Below are positions 7,574 through 14,735 of a DNA stretch of 22,631 nt, one piece after another. How positions within the stretch are numbered: the first letter of the stretch is position 1; each line of letters opens with the position of its first letter. The position numbers and the translations under genes were made by a program. Origin of the DNA: an uncultured Desulfobacterales bacterium. Its GTDB lineage: Bacteria; Desulfobacterota; Desulfobacteria; Desulfobacterales; JAFDCJ01. A model generated the notes under the pieces. It saw nothing but the letters and a program-made list of their open reading frames with translations. It made no database searches and was not told the DNA's origin. The stretch spans positions 1 through 22,631 of the forward strand of contig CALZJV010000144.1 of assembly GCA_945787595.1 (NCBI GenBank), read 5' to 3'.

Positions 7574-7595
7574 ATTGTTTCAATATTGAAACAAT
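7574..7595. promoter_or_regulatory. 22-bp perfect palindrome, candidate operator
   Basis: The sequence is a perfect 22-bp palindrome centred between 7584 and 7585, with half-site ATTGTTTCAAT. It lies 165 bp upstream of the TPP-enzyme start in a noncoding spacer. Perfect dyads of this length are typical binding sites for dimeric regulators (TetR, GntR and IclR families). Which regulator binds cannot be told; none is encoded in the window. Confidence 0.5.
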
Positions 7596-7759
7596 TTTAT
7601 TGCCCTGATTTTCCCTTTCAAATGTCCTGAAAGCGTGAAGACAGGTTGTTGATGCAGAGAACCATCTCGAAGAGACGATAAGATAAGGCGCTAATCGGCT
7701 ATTGGCCGGCGACAACGCGCATGCTCCCCGACTTCTGGTCAATTTAAAGGAGAGATTTT

Positions 7760-9547
7760 ATGGCAAAGATGAGAGGCGCCGATATTATCGCAGAATATTT
7801 AATCAAGGAGAAGGTTCCTTATCTTTTCGGACTCTGCGGACACGGCATTATCGGATTGCTTGATGCGTTTTACGACCGCCAAGACGAGATCAAGATTGTG
7901 TCCGTGCGGCACGAGCAGGCCGCGGCACACATGGCGGATGCCTATTTCAGGATTGCCCACAAACCTGTGGCCACCTTTACCTCTTGTGGACCCGGGTCGA
8001 CGAATATCACCACGGGTCTGGCATCGGCTATGATGGACTCCTCCGCGTTTCTCGCGATAACGGGAAATGTGCCGACCTCTCAGTTCAACCGGTCACCGTT
8101 CCAGGAGACCGGCCGTCATTTCCAGGCTGAATTCCTCAACTCGATCCGGCCGTATGTCAAAAGATCATTTCAGCCGACACGCACAGACATGATTCCCCTG
8201 GCCATGCGACAGGCCTTTAAAACGATGCTGACCGGCAGGACAGGACCGGTTCACATCGATGTGCCGCTGAACTGCTTCGCCGAAGAAGCCGAGGTGACGG
8301 TGCCGGAGCCTCACCTCTGGCGTGTCGGTAACACCTATAAATCGGCGGGCAGCCCGGAATTGACCGAAAAGGTGTTAAAAATGATGGAGAGTGCCGAAAA
8401 GCCCTGCATCATTGCCGGCAACGGTGCCAGTTTATCCGGGCTGGCACCGGAACTGGAGCGTCTGGTTGAACGGCTGAATATCCCGGTTGCCACCACGGCT
8501 AATGGCAAAGGCATCCTGCCCGAGGATCATCGACTGAGCCTGGGGGCTGTCGGAAGAAACGGAACATACATGGCCAACGAATGCTGCCGCTCCTGCGATG
8601 TGCTGCTCGCTCTGGGCGTGAAATTCGACGACCGGCAGAGCAGTTCATGGATTCCGGGCTATTCATTTAATATTCCGCCAACAAAGCTTATCCATGTTGA
8701 AATCGATCCGGAGGAACTGTCCCGAAACTATCCGCCGACGCTGGGCATCCTGGCCGACGCAAGAGCGTTTCTAGCCGAATTGGTGACATTGGCCGAAAGC
8801 CAGATCGAACAGCGTGAGGACAGAAACCAGGCCTGGATCAATCAAATCGAAAACTGGAAAAAGGGCTGGGAAGAGTTCAACCAGCAAAATTTCAACTCCG
8901 GTCTAGTTCCAATTCGGCCGGAACGGCTGGTTAAGGACATGCGCGAAGTGTTACCTAGAGATGCCATCCTGGTTTCCGATGTCGGGGAACACCACAACTG
9001 GTTTTTACAATTTTATCAAACCTACCAACCTTCCACGTTTTTGCAGTCATGGGGTTTCGCGGCCATGGGGTTTGGCGTGTGCGGCGTGTTGGGCGCAAAG
9101 CTGGCGGCTCCTGAAAAAAAGTGTGTCTCTATTTGCGGAGATGGCGGTTTCATGATGACCCCCCACATTTTGTGTACGGCCGTGGAATATGACATCCCGG
9201 CGGTCTGGGTTGTATTCAACAACAACGGCTGGAATGTCATACGGCACCAGGCCAACGGTGCCTGGCCCGGGCGCGAGATTGCGACCAGCTTCAAACGAAA
9301 AGATACCGGCGATTTTTACAACCCTGATTTCGCGGCACTGGCCAAGGCCTGCGGGGCGGATGGCGCCAGAGTCGAAAAACCCGGCGATTTAAAAGATGTG
9401 ATGAACCATGCCCTTCGCGCGAACAAACCTTATGTGATTGATGTGGTGGTAGACCGCGAGGCCATGGCCCCGTCAGTCGGCACCTGGGTGCTCCCACCGT
9501 TCACCCACGGCGAGCCCACATATGGAAAGCGAAATTTAAGAGAATAA
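7760..9547 (+). CDS. Thiamine-diphosphate-dependent enzyme, acetolactate-synthase-like
   Basis: 595 residues, the standard length for the acetolactate synthase/benzoylformate decarboxylase-like family, with the three domains: PYR (about 1-170), central (about 195-335) and PP (about 375-560). The catalytic Glu52 in RHEQAAAHMADAY activates thiamine diphosphate. The Mg-ThDP motif starts with GDG at 460-462 (CGDGGFMM) and closes with NNNGW from 487. Start ATG at 7760 follows AAAGGAGAG. Such enzymes form or cleave C-C bonds next to a carbonyl; relatives include acetolactate synthase and cyclic-dione hydrolases (CDH, IolD). No small regulatory subunit gene lies nearby and no other ilv genes are present, which argues against branched-chain amino acid synthesis. 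Next to an FAD dehydrogenase and an importer, a catabolic lyase or hydrolase is likelier. Exact reaction unknown. Confidence 0.93.
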   Translation: MAKMRGADIIAEYLIKEKVPYLFGLCGHGIIGLLDAFYDRQDEIKIVSVRHEQAAAHMADAYFRIAHKPVATFTSCGPGSTNITTGLASAMMDSSAFLAITGNVPTSQFNRSPFQETGRHFQAEFLNSIRPYVKRSFQPTRTDMIPLAMRQAFKTMLTGRTGPVHIDVPLNCFAEEAEVTVPEPHLWRVGNTYKSAGSPELTEKVLKMMESAEKPCIIAGNGASLSGLAPELERLVERLNIPVATTANGKGILPEDHRLSLGAVGRNGTYMANECCRSCDVLLALGVKFDDRQSSSWIPGYSFNIPPTKLIHVEIDPEELSRNYPPTLGILADARAFLAELVTLAESQIEQREDRNQAWINQIENWKKGWEEFNQQNFNSGLVPIRPERLVKDMREVLPRDAILVSDVGEHHNWFLQFYQTYQPSTFLQSWGFAAMGFGVCGVLGAKLAAPEKKCVSICGDGGFMMTPHILCTAVEYDIPAVWVVFNNNGWNVIRHQANGAWPGREIATSFKRKDTGDFYNPDFAALAKACGADGARVEKPGDLKDVMNHALRANKPYVIDVVVDREAMAPSVGTWVLPPFTHGEPTYGKRNLRE

Positions 9548-9569
9548 GAATTGGTCTGTTCTCTTATTC
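9542..9569. terminator. Small hairpin at the TPP-enzyme stop codon
   Basis: GAATAAGA (9542-9549, containing the stop codon) is inverted as TCTTATTC (9562-9569) around a 12-nt loop. AT-rich and with no T-run after it, so weak as a terminator. Confidence 0.25.
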
Positions 9570-10022
9570 CAAGCAGAAGACTGTTTCACAATTTTAGGCA
9601 GCAAAATTAGGAGCTGAGGGATCTGTGCGCTTTATGCTGGTTCAAACGGGTAATGGGAAAGTTACCGTGTTCAGGATCGTTATCCTGTGGCGGGACCACG
9701 CTTCATAAGCCTCACGCAGCCGCGCGGGGCTTTTGAGTTGTACATTTTAAAATGCGGCAACCGGTTTGATGCACTTCCGGAAATTGTGAATGTAGCGCAT
9801 TACAACTTTTTCCCGCCTGTATCCCGGTTTGTAACTACTCAGGCAGATAGCCTTTGGGCTATCGGAAAAAATTATTCATAACCTTGCGACTAAACAACCC
9901 GAGTCGTCACAAGCCGTTTTAGAAGACCCCTTGCCGTCAATTATAGGGGTGCGGTTGGTCAATACAGCCAGTTTTTCACCCGTGCGAAACAGACCGGACC
10001 CGGTTACAAGGAGATGATTGCA
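9548..10022. other. Spacer between the TPP-enzyme and FAD-dehydrogenase genes
   Basis: No gene is supported over 475 bp. A 64-codon frame (9687-9881) and a short frame before it have no family resemblance. A dyad ACCCCT/AGGGGT at 9926-9950 with a 13-nt loop lies about 75 bp before the dehydrogenase start. The gap length suggests the two flanking genes may not share a simple operon. Confidence 0.5.
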
Positions 10023-11756
10023 ATGACGCTGAAGATAGAACCGGATTTGGGTTCCCCTGCCTTGCCGTGGGAAGATACGTTCGACACGATCGTGTTGGGC
10101 TCGGGGCTTGGCGGCCTCACCGCGGCACTGGTTTCGACCATCGAAGGCAAAAAGACCCTTCTGCTTGAAAAGAGTGCACAGATTGGTGGAACCTCCGCAC
10201 TGTCATCCGGATCGACCTGGATTCCGAATAATTCCTACCAGCGGAAAATGGGCATAACCAACGACAGGGATGCTGCATTGACGTATCTGGACGCACTCAT
10301 CGGAAACCGCGCCGATCGAGCCCTGCGAGAGGCTTTCCTCGATGCCGGGCCCGGTATGCTCGCTTATCTAGAAGAGCACATCGATCTCCAGTGGCTCATG
10401 TTCGACGTTCAGCCGGATTATGAACAGAGTCTCTCCGGCGCCACCACTGGCGGTCGGGCACTCATGCCCCTGCCCTTTGATGGGCGCCGGCTGGGAAAAG
10501 ACTTCGACCTGGTTCGCTGGCCGATCCCGGAGCTCATGCTCTTTGGCGGCATGATGATCACCCGCGCCGAAGCGGCCCGCCTTCTGAAACTCGGAAGAAA
10601 TTTAGACTCGATTCTCCTGGGCGCGCAACTCTGCGGCCGTTTTATCCTGGACCGGCTGCGTTACAGGCGAGGGACACGGTTGGTTCTCGGCAATGCACTG
10701 GTGGCTAAACTGCTGTACCACCTCATTGATCACGAGGCAGCCATATGGGTCAACAGTAGGACGGCACAGCTGATCCTGGAAAATGGCCGCGTATGTGGTG
10801 CGGTGGTGCAGCGCGGCGGTGTCGAGGTCCGGCTCCGTGCCCGACAGGGAATCGTGCTGGCAGGCGGAGGCTTCCCGGCAAGCCCGGAACTCCGCGAGCG
10901 TCATTTCCCCAAACCGGCAGCACAATACACCGCAGCATGCGACGGCTGCACCGGCGATACCCTGCGGCTGGCACAGGAGATCGGCGCGTCGCTCGGACCT
11001 CCGGGTCAGGACAACGCCTTCTGGTTTCCGAGTTCCATCGCCGAACGCCGGGACAGATCCACGGCGGTTTTCCCGCATATCGTCCTGGATCGAGCGAAGC
11101 CCGGACTGATTGCCGTCAATTCCATGGGACGGCGATTTTGTGATGAAGGGTCATCCTACCATAAATTCGTACGGGAAATGTACCGCTCCCATGCCAGCAT
11201 TCCCAGCATCCCGGCCTGGCTGGTCTGCGACCGCCGTTTTGTCTGGAAATACGGTATCGGGATGATTAAGCCGCGCACGCCTTTCTTGAAACCTTTCATA
11301 TCTCGCGGATATCTCTACGCGGCCGACTCGGTGGAGGCGCTGGCGGAAAAGATCGGCGTCGACGGCAAGGGGCTGTCAGAGACCATCAGGACCCATAACG
11401 ATTTTGCCCGCACCGGGGTGGACACCGATTTCGGCAAGGGGAGCAATGCGTATGATCAAGCCTACGGTGATCCAGGGCATCTGCCGAATCCCTGTCTCGG
11501 TCCGATCGACCGGCCACCGTTTTGTGCGGTGGCGGTGTTTCCCACGCCCCTGGGTACGAGCCTGGGGCTGCGGACCAACACCAACGCCCAGGTGCTCGAA
11601 AGCTCGGAGCAGCCGATAAAAGGGCTGTATGCCTGCGGCAATGACATGCATAGCATACTCGGCGGCGAATATCCTGGACCCGGCGCACAAATCGGGGTGG
11701 GCATGGTGTTCGGTTATCTAGCGGCTAAGCATGCGTCAGGAGCCGTGGATGACTGA
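10023..11756 (+). CDS. FAD-dependent dehydrogenase, 3-ketosteroid/fumarate-reductase flavoprotein type
   Basis: 577 residues from the ATG at 10023. I prefer this start because AAGGAG (10008-10013) sits 9 nt upstream; the ATG at 10014 directly abuts that site. The N-terminal Rossmann motif VLGSGLGGLTAAL (about residues 24-36) is followed by an acidic strand end (LLLEK), then IGGTSALSSGSTWIPN, the pattern of the FAD_binding_2 family containing 3-ketosteroid delta1-dehydrogenases, fumarate reductases and urocanate reductases. A second FAD stretch near the C terminus (GLYACGNDMHSILGGEYPGPG) is typical of the ketosteroid-dehydrogenase branch. Such enzymes desaturate a C-C bond next to a carbonyl, or reduce it. 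There is no signal peptide or heme domain, so it acts in the cytoplasm. Substrate not identifiable from sequence; neighbours suggest a small cyclic or keto compound. Confidence 0.92.
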   Translation: MTLKIEPDLGSPALPWEDTFDTIVLGSGLGGLTAALVSTIEGKKTLLLEKSAQIGGTSALSSGSTWIPNNSYQRKMGITNDRDAALTYLDALIGNRADRALREAFLDAGPGMLAYLEEHIDLQWLMFDVQPDYEQSLSGATTGGRALMPLPFDGRRLGKDFDLVRWPIPELMLFGGMMITRAEAARLLKLGRNLDSILLGAQLCGRFILDRLRYRRGTRLVLGNALVAKLLYHLIDHEAAIWVNSRTAQLILENGRVCGAVVQRGGVEVRLRARQGIVLAGGGFPASPELRERHFPKPAAQYTAACDGCTGDTLRLAQEIGASLGPPGQDNAFWFPSSIAERRDRSTAVFPHIVLDRAKPGLIAVNSMGRRFCDEGSSYHKFVREMYRSHASIPSIPAWLVCDRRFVWKYGIGMIKPRTPFLKPFISRGYLYAADSVEALAEKIGVDGKGLSETIRTHNDFARTGVDTDFGKGSNAYDQAYGDPGHLPNPCLGPIDRPPFCAVAVFPTPLGTSLGLRTNTNAQVLESSEQPIKGLYACGNDMHSILGGEYPGPGAQIGVGMVFGYLAAKHASGAVDD

Positions 11757-12040
11757 CCCGAATGTTGCACCGTGACTCGTGCGTCCATCCTGGTTGACAA
11801 ACAACCTCTCTTTTGCCATAAACTACCTTCAAGAAAGCAAGTTCTTATCACTAAACCATGGAAACCTCAGGTTCGATAGATTATGGAATCCAGGTTACGA
11901 TATAGGACATCCCAGGCCAAAGTGTGTGGGAGGTAGATGCAGAAGAAAGTAAAGATCCGGGTCCAGAGGGCCCGGCTTTGGTCCACCCCGGCTTCCGGCT
12001 CGTAGAGCCTAAGAGCCTACAGCTCGGAGAGAGGGGTGAT
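11757..12040. other. Promoter and long leader before the cupin and importer genes
   Basis: No gene is supported. A near-consensus promoter occurs at 11794-11822, leaving an untranslated leader of about 210 nt before the probable cupin start. The last third is GC-rich with repeated GAGCC and GGCTC segments that can pair imperfectly (about 11967-12030). I recognise no known riboswitch class. Confidence 0.5.
11794..11822 (+). promoter_or_regulatory. Sigma70-type promoter for the cupin-importer cluster
   Basis: TTGACA (11794-11799) is a perfect -35 element, followed after exactly 17 bp by CATAAA (11817-11822), which matches four of six -10 positions. It lies just after the FAD-dehydrogenase stop and before the cupin and importer genes, so those may form their own transcription unit. 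Confidence 0.55.
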
Positions 12041-12093
12041 ATGAAACTGCAGGATCGAAACTAGTTGATTTCCGCATTTCCACCTACCAACCC

Positions 12094-12306
12094 ATGGCCC
12101 ATGTTGAACCCCATACCCACAAAGTGCAGGAACAGATCTATCACATTCTGAAGGGAGAGGGATTGATGGAACTGGATGGAGAGAGACAGGTGGTGCGCCC
12201 CGGCGATTTCATTTTTATTCCACCCGGTATTGAACATGCAATCTATAATACAGGCAGTATGGACATCACTTTCTTTGTGATTACAACACCGCCGGAAGAC
12301 GAGTAG
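12094..12306 (+). CDS. Small cupin-domain protein, probably frameshifted at the 5' end
   Basis: A single cupin domain, 70 residues from this ATG. Both cupin motifs are complete: HTH...E...G in EPHTHKVQEQIYHILKGEG (metal ligands His7 or His9, Glu14) and PPGIEHAIYN with its His near residue 54. Family members bind a metal ion; many act as small isomerases, decarboxylases or sensors. The ATG at 12094 lacks a ribosome binding site. Upstream, the frame back to 12040 reads KLVDFRISTYQP, which looks like a natural cupin N terminus, and an ATG at 12041 with AGAGGGG before it would join this frame if the AAA at 12058-12060 had one more A. So the intact gene probably began at 12041 and carries a 1-nt deletion, or a sequencing error. 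It sits before the importer genes. Confidence 0.7.
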   Translation: MAHVEPHTHKVQEQIYHILKGEGLMELDGERQVVRPGDFIFIPPGIEHAIYNTGSMDITFFVITTPPEDE

Positions 12307-12453
12307 CTCGGAACGACCCCAAGAAGTCATCTGGAAGAACCAAGGCGGTAGCGATAGAACATGCTGGATAATTGGCACTGACCTTACAGAGTGATTAAAT
12401 TACAGAATACGGAGAGGGGACAGGATAGGCCTATATCCTTTTTCGGCACTTTT

Positions 12454-12467
12454 TATTAAATTTAATA
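12454..12467. repeat. 14-bp perfect AT palindrome before the binding-protein gene
   Basis: TATTAAATTTAATA is a perfect dyad ending just before the ribosome binding site AAGGAG of the substrate-binding protein gene. Could be an operator or chance in AT-rich DNA. An imperfect dyad GGATA/TATCC lies just upstream (12423-12438). Confidence 0.3.
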
Positions 12468-12483
12468 GAAAGGAGAAGCTATC

Positions 12484-13755
12484 ATGAAAAAAAGAGAACA
12501 GGTGCACGAACAACGAACCAATTCTATGAGCCGACGAACCGTGCTGAAATTAGGTGCTGGATTGGCTGTCGGGTCCATACTTGGATTTCCCGCCATACTG
12601 CATGCTAAATCCGACTCGATCAAGATAGGCCACCTCACGCCTATGACCGGCTTTCTCGGGGCGCTCGGAGGATGGGCCGTGATGGGCATTCAGATGGCCG
12701 CTGAAGAAATCAACGCGGCTGGCGGCGTCATGGGGCGCAAACTGGATGTAAAGTCGGAAGATTCGATCAATCCCGATACCGCAGCGACCAAGGCGCAGCG
12801 AATTCTTGAGCGTGACGGTGCCGCTGTGTTGATGGGCGAAATCAGTTCAGCCTCCGCACTCGCCATCTCGCAGGTGGCGGCCCGCAACGAAAGACTGTTT
12901 ATGGCGCTCGGGCCCCGCTCGGACACGCTGCGCGGCAAAAGCTGTAACCGTTATATGTTCTGTACCGACATTCCCAACACCGTGATGGTCAACGCCGTAG
13001 GCAACGCGCTGTTGCGCGACAACATGGTGAAAGGCAAAAAGTTTCACACGCTGACGTCGGATTACATTTTCGGTCACGATCTGCTGCGCGCAGCCAAGGA
13101 ATTTTTCGCTGCCAACGACGCCACTCTGATCGGAGATGAGCTTGTCGCCACTGACGTGACCGACTTCAGCCCGTATCTACTTAAGATACGGCAGGCCAAA
13201 CCCGACGTGGTCTGCTTGAATCTGGCCGGTAACCAGGTGACAAATTTCGTAAAGCAGTATGCCGAATACGGACTTCCCTTTCCCACCGTCGGCTTCAACC
13301 TGAATACGGCCGATGCCTGGGCGGCTGGCGAAGGCAACCTGAGCGGAACCTGGCCCACGGTCTGGTACCACACGCTCAACAATCCGAACTCTTATGCGTT
13401 TGTAGCTGCTTTCTGGAAAAAATACGGCAAGCCCCCGGAGAACCATGCGTGGATCGAATATATCGCGCTGAAGATGTTGGCACAGGCCATCGAAGAGACC
13501 AAGTCCACCGATTCTGAAAAGCTGATCGCCCATTTCGAGAAAGGCGCGAAGTTCGACATCCTGAAGAATCGTGAAGCCTACTTCCGGTCCTGGGATCACC
13601 AGCTTATCCAAGAGGGCTATCCGTTCACGATCAAGCCAAAAGGCAGGGCCAAAGACAAGTGGGACTTGCTTGAATTGGGTCCGGCTGTTCCCGGAGCCGA
13701 TCAACCCCTTGAGGCCATTTACCCGACACGAGAGCAGAATCCCTGCAACTTGTAA
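12484..13755 (+). CDS. ABC transporter substrate-binding protein, branched-chain amino acid type, Tat-exported
   Basis: 423 residues of the periplasmic-binding-protein type I (LivJ/Peripla_BP_6) family. The N terminus carries a twin-arginine signal: SRRTVLKLGAG at residues 16-26, a hydrophobic stretch, and a likely cleavage after Ala41 (ILHA-KS). The mature protein starts IKIGHLTPMTGFLG, typical of the family, and shows INAAGGVMGRKLDV, the conserved first-lobe motif. ATG at 12484 has AAGGAG 8 nt upstream; a start at Met15 (12526) would keep the Tat motif, but I see no better site there. It captures ligand in the periplasm and hands it to the permeases encoded next. Despite the family name, relatives bind amides, urea, aromatic acids and other small acids, so the ligand is open. 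Confidence 0.94.
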   Translation: MKKREQVHEQRTNSMSRRTVLKLGAGLAVGSILGFPAILHAKSDSIKIGHLTPMTGFLGALGGWAVMGIQMAAEEINAAGGVMGRKLDVKSEDSINPDTAATKAQRILERDGAAVLMGEISSASALAISQVAARNERLFMALGPRSDTLRGKSCNRYMFCTDIPNTVMVNAVGNALLRDNMVKGKKFHTLTSDYIFGHDLLRAAKEFFAANDATLIGDELVATDVTDFSPYLLKIRQAKPDVVCLNLAGNQVTNFVKQYAEYGLPFPTVGFNLNTADAWAAGEGNLSGTWPTVWYHTLNNPNSYAFVAAFWKKYGKPPENHAWIEYIALKMLAQAIEETKSTDSEKLIAHFEKGAKFDILKNREAYFRSWDHQLIQEGYPFTIKPKGRAKDKWDLLELGPAVPGADQPLEAIYPTREQNPCNL

Positions 13756-13766
13756 CGGATTTTAAA

Positions 13767-13789
13767 TAAGGGCGCTGTTTTGGCCCTTA
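13767..13789 (+). terminator. Hairpin between the binding-protein and permease genes
   Basis: TAAGGGC (13767-13773) and GCCCTTA (13783-13789) form a perfect 7-bp stem with a 9-nt loop. It starts 12 bp after the binding-protein stop, with no T-run. Such stems commonly stabilise the upstream message or partly stop transcription, raising binding protein above permease levels. Confidence 0.45.
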
Positions 13790-13859
13790 CGTCTGGTGAC
13801 CTCGTGCCGTGGTCCGGGATGAGGTCCCTTTTACCTTCCTCTCTGCGATACGATTAATA

Positions 13860-14735
13860 ATGCAATTCGTTTTCTTACTGGAACAGGTGGTCAACGGCCT
13901 TGTGCTCGGAGGCTATTACCTGCTTATCGCGCTCGGCCTTTCGTTGATCTTTAGTGTTGGTGGCGTGGTGAACCTGGCACATGGCGCCTTTTACGCATTC
14001 GGTGCTTATATCTCGATCGAAATCAGAAATTATTTTGGCTTTGCCGGGGGGGTTGCATTGACCCCAGTGGCCGTGGGCATGCTCGGCATCCTGTTCGAAC
14101 GCTTCATACTTCGCCGTTTCTATCAGTCCGATCCGATCCTGAGCCTGCTCGTAACCTTTGGGCTGGCCATGGTAGCCGAGCAATTGATCCGCATGATCTG
14201 GGGCGCCGCCCCCATCCCTGCGTCCATGCCGGCGCTCCTGAAAGGGCCGGTTATCATTGGTGATTTCCTGTTTTCCAAATACCGGTTGCTCCTGCTGGCC
14301 GTGGTGGCCGTTGTGCTGACCGGGATCTGGTTTCTGCTTCACAAGACTTCCTTCGGCCGTGTTGTGCGCGCTGGCATTCAGCAGCCCGACATGGTTGCCG
14401 CCCTGGGAATCCGTTTGCAGCCCTACATGACAACCATCGTCGTACTGGGAGTCGGAATGGCGGCGATGGGCGGCGCGCTCTTCGCCCCGATTGCACTCGT
14501 GCATCCGGCAATGGGTGCAGAGATCATAACCGTCGCGTTTGTTGTGGTCGTGATCGGCGGGCTGGGCAGCTTCTGGGGCGTGGTGCTCGCCGCTCTGCTG
14601 GTGGGCGTGGTGCGTGGCGTCACAATCCATTTCGTGCCGGCAGCCGGCGAAGCGTCAATGTACGTGTTGATGTTCCTGGTGCTGCTTTTCTTCCCACGCG
14701 GCTTGCTTGGCGAGCGCATAGAAAAATTCGAATGA
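13860..14735 (+). CDS. Branched-chain-type ABC transporter permease, LivH family
   Basis: Inner-membrane permease subunit, 291 residues from the ATG at 13860. The start is chosen because MQFVFLLEQVVNGLVLGGYYLLIALG is the usual LivH beginning; an in-frame GTG at 13809 would add 17 residues without family support. About eight hydrophobic segments can be traced. Family features include NLAHGAFYAFGAY near residue 38, the short cytoplasmic loop carrying GRVVRAGIQQPDMVAALGI (EAA-like contact with the ATPase), and VVVVIGGLGSFWGVVLAALLVG. It would pair with the LivM-type domain encoded next. The stop overlaps the next start as ATGA (14732-14735), implying translational coupling. Ligand specificity comes from the binding protein and is unknown. 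Confidence 0.94.
   Translation: MQFVFLLEQVVNGLVLGGYYLLIALGLSLIFSVGGVVNLAHGAFYAFGAYISIEIRNYFGFAGGVALTPVAVGMLGILFERFILRRFYQSDPILSLLVTFGLAMVAEQLIRMIWGAAPIPASMPALLKGPVIIGDFLFSKYRLLLLAVVAVVLTGIWFLLHKTSFGRVVRAGIQQPDMVAALGIRLQPYMTTIVVLGVGMAAMGGALFAPIALVHPAMGAEIITVAFVVVVIGGLGSFWGVVLAALLVGVVRGVTIHFVPAAGEASMYVLMFLVLLFFPRGLLGERIEKFE

Larger units (their letters stand above)
7160..7759. other. Divergent intergenic region between the SDR and TPP-enzyme genes
   Basis: No gene is supported over 600 bp. A 96-codon frame on the minus strand (7272-7562) has no recognisable family or ribosome binding site. The region holds a weak promoter candidate, a small dyad CTAAT/ATTAG near 7230-7244, the 22-bp palindrome at 7574-7595 and a small TCTC/GAGA dyad near 7665-7675. 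It probably carries control elements for both flanking genes. Confidence 0.55.

Noticed and set aside
7760..9547. Assignment of the TPP enzyme as biosynthetic acetolactate synthase (ilvB)
   Set aside because: No small subunit and no other branched-chain biosynthesis genes adjoin; only family level can be supported.
9687..9881. 64-codon plus-strand frame between the TPP-enzyme and FAD-dehydrogenase genes
   Set aside because: No family resemblance and no ribosome binding site.
12061..12378. 105-codon minus-strand frame across the cupin
   Set aside because: It lies antisense to a clear cupin domain.
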